Shown: piece by piece, positions 57,658-59,934 of the stretch
Layout of the letters: every line of letters starts with the position of its first letter
Position numbering within the stretch: the first letter of the stretch is position 1
Assembly (NCBI GenBank): GCA_001508005.1
Contig: LGEZ01000001.1
Location: forward strand, 116,392-176,325
Direction: 5' to 3'
Length of the DNA stretch: 59,934 nucleotides
Source of the DNA: Clostridia bacterium 41_269
GTDB taxonomy: Bacteria; Bacillota; DTU086
Notes under the pieces: model-generated
The model's input: the letters and a program-made list of their open reading frames with translations, nothing else
Told to the model about the DNA's origin: nothing
The model's database searches: none
Position numbers and translations under genes: made by a program

Positions 57658-58758
57658 ATGCAGGGTGCAAAAAGGGAATCGCCTGATTTTGTGATTTTTT
57701 TTGTTACCCTTCTCCTGCTTACCATTGGAATAGTGATGGTGTTCAGTGCCAGTGCTGTGTCAGCTTATTTGGACAGGGGCGACAGTTTTTATTATTTAAA
57801 ACGTCAGCTGAGATGGGCATTAATAGGAATAGCGGTAATGATTGGATTTATGAACTATAATTATTATAGAATTCGAAGGTATGCCAATTTAGGACTGTTA
57901 TTTTCCTTAATGCTTTTGGTTCTTGTTCTTTTGGTGGGAACAGTCAGCCACGGATCCAGCCGATGGTTGAATTTGGGATTTATATCTTTTCAACCTTCGG
58001 AGCTAATTAAGCTGCTGCTGGTAATCTTTATGGCTAAAAGTTTATCTGATCACCAAGAAGAAATTCAGAGTTTTTTTAAGGGAATACTTCCCCACATAAC
58101 CATAGTGGGGGTGATATGCCTTCTTATCCTTCTTCAACCTGATTTGGGAACGGCAGTGAGCATTGCGGGAACTGCTTATCTTATGCTGATTGCAGCTGGA
58201 GCAAGGGTAAGGCATTTGGTTTTTTTGGCGATGGTGGGAGGCGTTTTAGTATTTATTGCTATTTTAATTGAACCGTACCGATTGGAACGCCTTATTGCTT
58301 TTTTAAATCCTTGGGCTGATCCTACGGATTCAGGATTTCAGATTATTCAATCGCTGCTTGCTTTAGGTTCCGGTGGGCTTATGGGAATGGGATTGGGACA
58401 GAGCCGCCAGAAATTTTTCTATCTGCCGGAACGGCATACGGATTTCATCTATGCCATTTTAGGGGAAGAGCTGGGCTTTCTAGGTGCGTCCTTTGTGCTT
58501 CTTCTTTTTGCCATATTTTTATGGAGGGGTTTTAAGGTTGCCCTTTCCGTAAGGGATACTTTTGGAAGTCTTTTGGCAGTGGGCATCACATCTATGATAG
58601 TTTTTCAAATGATAATAAATGTCGGAGTAGTAACCGGATCCATGCCCGTTACAGGTATAACTCTGCCTTTAATAAGTTATGGAGGCTCTTCGCTGGTATT
58701 TACGTTGGCAGGTATAGGCATTCTTTTAAATATTTCCCGCTTTGCATCGGTCAAGTAA
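57658..58758 (+). CDS. spoVE: SEDS peptidoglycan glycosyltransferase SpoVE/FtsW
   Basis: SEDS proteins polymerise lipid II into glycan strands together with a class B PBP. The 366 residues have about ten membrane helices and the family motifs GSSRWLNLGFISFQPSEL, KLLLVIFMAKSLSDH, LQPDLGTAVSI and the C-terminal PLISYGGSSLVF. In Bacillus this position is held by spoVE, the sporulation SEDS protein; with only this gene visible, a role in division (FtsW) is equally possible. Its likely partner is the class B PBP at 50180-52312. The ribosome site is GAGGAGGTAA. Confidence 0.95.
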   Translation: MQGAKRESPDFVIFFVTLLLLTIGIVMVFSASAVSAYLDRGDSFYYLKRQLRWALIGIAVMIGFMNYNYYRIRRYANLGLLFSLMLLVLVLLVGTVSHGSSRWLNLGFISFQPSELIKLLLVIFMAKSLSDHQEEIQSFFKGILPHITIVGVICLLILLQPDLGTAVSIAGTAYLMLIAAGARVRHLVFLAMVGGVLVFIAILIEPYRLERLIAFLNPWADPTDSGFQIIQSLLALGSGGLMGMGLGQSRQKFFYLPERHTDFIYAILGEELGFLGASFVLLLFAIFLWRGFKVALSVRDTFGSLLAVGITSMIVFQMIINVGVVTGSMPVTGITLPLISYGGSSLVFTLAGIGILLNISRFASVK

Positions 58759-58776
58759 TTTAATGGAGGTTTATAA

Positions 58777-59907
58777 ATGCGGAAGCAAGAAAGCAGGCTT
58801 AAGGCTGTAATTACAGGGGGAGGTACTGGAGGGCATATATATCCTGCCCTGTCAATAGCTAAAGGTCTTAAAAATAGATACCCTGATGCTGATCTTCTTT
58901 ACATAGGTACAAAAAAGGGGTTAGAGTCAGAAATAGTTCCCCGGGAAGGCTTGAAATTTTGTACTGTGTCCGCTGCGGGATTGAAACGTAAAGTTTCTCC
59001 CAAAAACATAAAAACTCTTTTTAGTTTTTCAAGTGGGATAATAGAATCAGAAAAAATTTTGCGCTCCTACAAACCCCATGTGGTTATTGGTACAGGAGGA
59101 TATGTATGTGCTCCTGTTATGCTGGCAGCGGTTGCAAAGGGAATTCCCACAATAATTCATGAGCAGAATGCATATCCTGGGTTGACCAACAGACTCCTTT
59201 CCCGTTTTGTCACAAGGGTATGTGTAACCTTTGAAGAATCCACTGCCCATTTCAGCACAAAGGCAAAAATTGTTGTTACTGGGCTTCCCGTTCGCCCTGA
59301 AATATGTAAAGTCACCAGGGTACAAGGGGCAGAATATATTGGACTTGATCCCAAAAAATTAACCATCCTCATTGTGGGAGGCAGCAGAGGAGCAAGATCC
59401 CTGAATAAAGCTGCGGTGCCGCTGATCAAATGGATTGCTGAAGATGCGGGCAAACAAGCGATATGGGTGACGGGGAAGAACGGTTATGATGAAGTTATAA
59501 AAGATCTATTAGATGTTGATATATCTCAATACAGCAATATAAAAGTGGTACCCTATCTGCACCATATGGAATATGGTTTGGCTGCTGCTGATCTTGTAAT
59601 TTCCAGAGCGGGAGCTTCTTTTTTGGCAGAACTCACCATTAGAGGGCTTCCGGCGATATTGGTTCCTTATCCCTTTGCTTCGGAAAATCATCAGGAATTT
59701 AATGCTAGGGCTTTGGAAAAGAAAGGAGCTGCTAAGGTTATTTTAGATAAGGATCTTGAGGGAAATGTTCTTTTGGACGAGGTAAAAAACCTTTTGCAGA
59801 GGGGGAGGCTTGAAGAAATGTCTAAAAACAGCCTTAAGGCAGCAAAGCCTGATGCCCTGGATAAAATTTTAGATGTTGTGGCTGTAGTCTTAAAAGAAAA
59901 AAAATGA
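58777..59907 (+). CDS. murG: Undecaprenyl-PP-MurNAc-pentapeptide GlcNAc transferase MurG
   Basis: MurG adds GlcNAc to lipid I, making lipid II at the inner face of the membrane. The 376 residues show the N-terminal glycine-rich loop ITGGGTGGHIYPALSIAKGL, VVIGTGGYVCAPVMLAA, the motif IIHEQNAYPGLTNRLLS, the second loop LIVGGSRGARSLN and SRAGASFLAELTIRGLPAILVPYP, which bind UDP-GlcNAc and membrane lipid. The length is slightly above the usual 355-365. A perfect GGAGG precedes the ATG. The stop is 27 bases from the end of the window. Confidence 0.98.
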   Translation: MRKQESRLKAVITGGGTGGHIYPALSIAKGLKNRYPDADLLYIGTKKGLESEIVPREGLKFCTVSAAGLKRKVSPKNIKTLFSFSSGIIESEKILRSYKPHVVIGTGGYVCAPVMLAAVAKGIPTIIHEQNAYPGLTNRLLSRFVTRVCVTFEESTAHFSTKAKIVVTGLPVRPEICKVTRVQGAEYIGLDPKKLTILIVGGSRGARSLNKAAVPLIKWIAEDAGKQAIWVTGKNGYDEVIKDLLDVDISQYSNIKVVPYLHHMEYGLAAADLVISRAGASFLAELTIRGLPAILVPYPFASENHQEFNARALEKKGAAKVILDKDLEGNVLLDEVKNLLQRGRLEEMSKNSLKAAKPDALDKILDVVAVVLKEKK

Positions 59908-59931
59908 TTAAAAGTAAAATAGGGGACAAGC

Positions 59932-59934
59932 TTG
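59932..59934 (+). other. Possible start codon of the next gene
   Basis: The last three bases are TTG, nine bases after AGGGGAC, a plausible ribosome site. Given frequent TTG starts here, the next dcw gene may begin at 59932, but nothing of its coding sequence is visible. Confidence 0.3.

Noticed and set aside
1-59934. tRNA, rRNA, CRISPR arrays, insertion sequences, attachment sites and phage genes
   Set aside because: I saw no tRNA-like cloverleaf with conserved T-loop, no regularly spaced repeats, no transposase or integrase, and no shift in base composition or gene style that would suggest an island.

Overview
The window is one continuous stretch of chromosome from a low-to-moderate GC, Gram-positive-type, probably anaerobic bacterium of the Clostridia (Firmicutes). 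The reasons are the single long flagellar operon ending in flhF-flhG-PilZ-sigD-swrB, AGGAGG-type ribosome sites with very frequent GTG and TTG starts, FliY and CheC/CheD-type chemotaxis proteins, a thioredoxin reductase-like enzyme without NADPH motifs, AdhE, and a dcw cluster containing spoVD- and spoVE-like genes. MurE carries the DNPR signature of meso-diaminopimelate ligases. I cannot name the genus from sequence alone.

Layout. 1-1697 (minus): 5' part of adhE, running off the window. 1831-5259: a late flagellar operon flaG-fliD-flgN/fliT-like-flaG2-fliS, with a sigma-D type promoter in front and a strong terminator behind. 5371-5498: a c-di-GMP-I riboswitch followed by an intrinsic terminator. 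5524-33729: about 28 kb of flagellar and chemotaxis genes, all plus strand and tightly packed: flgBC-fliEFGHIJK-flgD-(flagellar operon protein)-flgE-flbD-motAB-fliL-fliN-fliOPQR-flhBA-flhF-flhG-PilZ-sigD-swrB-(MltG-like)-flgF-flgG-cheD-cheR-cheC-cheY-fliM-fliY. 33754-36564 (minus): a glycine-rich stress protein, a geranylgeranyl-reductase-type flavoprotein and a Na/Pi-cotransporter-like protein. 36605-39656: a PHP phosphoesterase, then lysE-ylbF-fur family-crp/fnr family behind a Fur-box-like operator. 39716-46279: TPR protein, FFTR-like flavoprotein, cysteine desulfurase, thiI, a YkoF-like protein, ROK kinase, class II aldolase and a MoeB/ThiF-family enzyme. 46314-46496: a non-coding segment with nested inverted repeats. 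46579-48011: a COG2426 membrane protein and a second PHP protein. 48103-59907: the dcw cluster mraZ-rsmH-ftsL-spoVD/ftsI-murE-murF-mraY-murD-spoVE/ftsW-murG, with MraZ-box repeats in front.

How it works together. Cyclic di-GMP appears to act on motility twice: at transcription, through the riboswitch in front of flgB, and at the motor, through the YcgR-type PilZ protein encoded inside the same operon. SigD, made late in this operon, would then switch on flaG-fliD-fliS. The chemotaxis part has CheY and its phosphatases (CheC, FliY) plus CheD and CheR, but no cheA, cheW, cheB or receptor, so these must lie elsewhere. Flagellin, flgK, flgL, flgM, fliW and csrA are also outside the window.

The most unusual feature is a set of five genes (fliK, flhF, flhG, the TPR gene and the flavoprotein at 34425-35568) each broken by one base in or next to a homopolymer, while the protein reads on perfectly in the neighbouring frame. 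Four look like a run that is one base short, and one like an A10 run that is one base too long. Sequencing error, real mutation and slippage cannot be told apart here. A second oddity is a CheY in which one of the two Mg-binding acidic-pocket aspartates is glycine.
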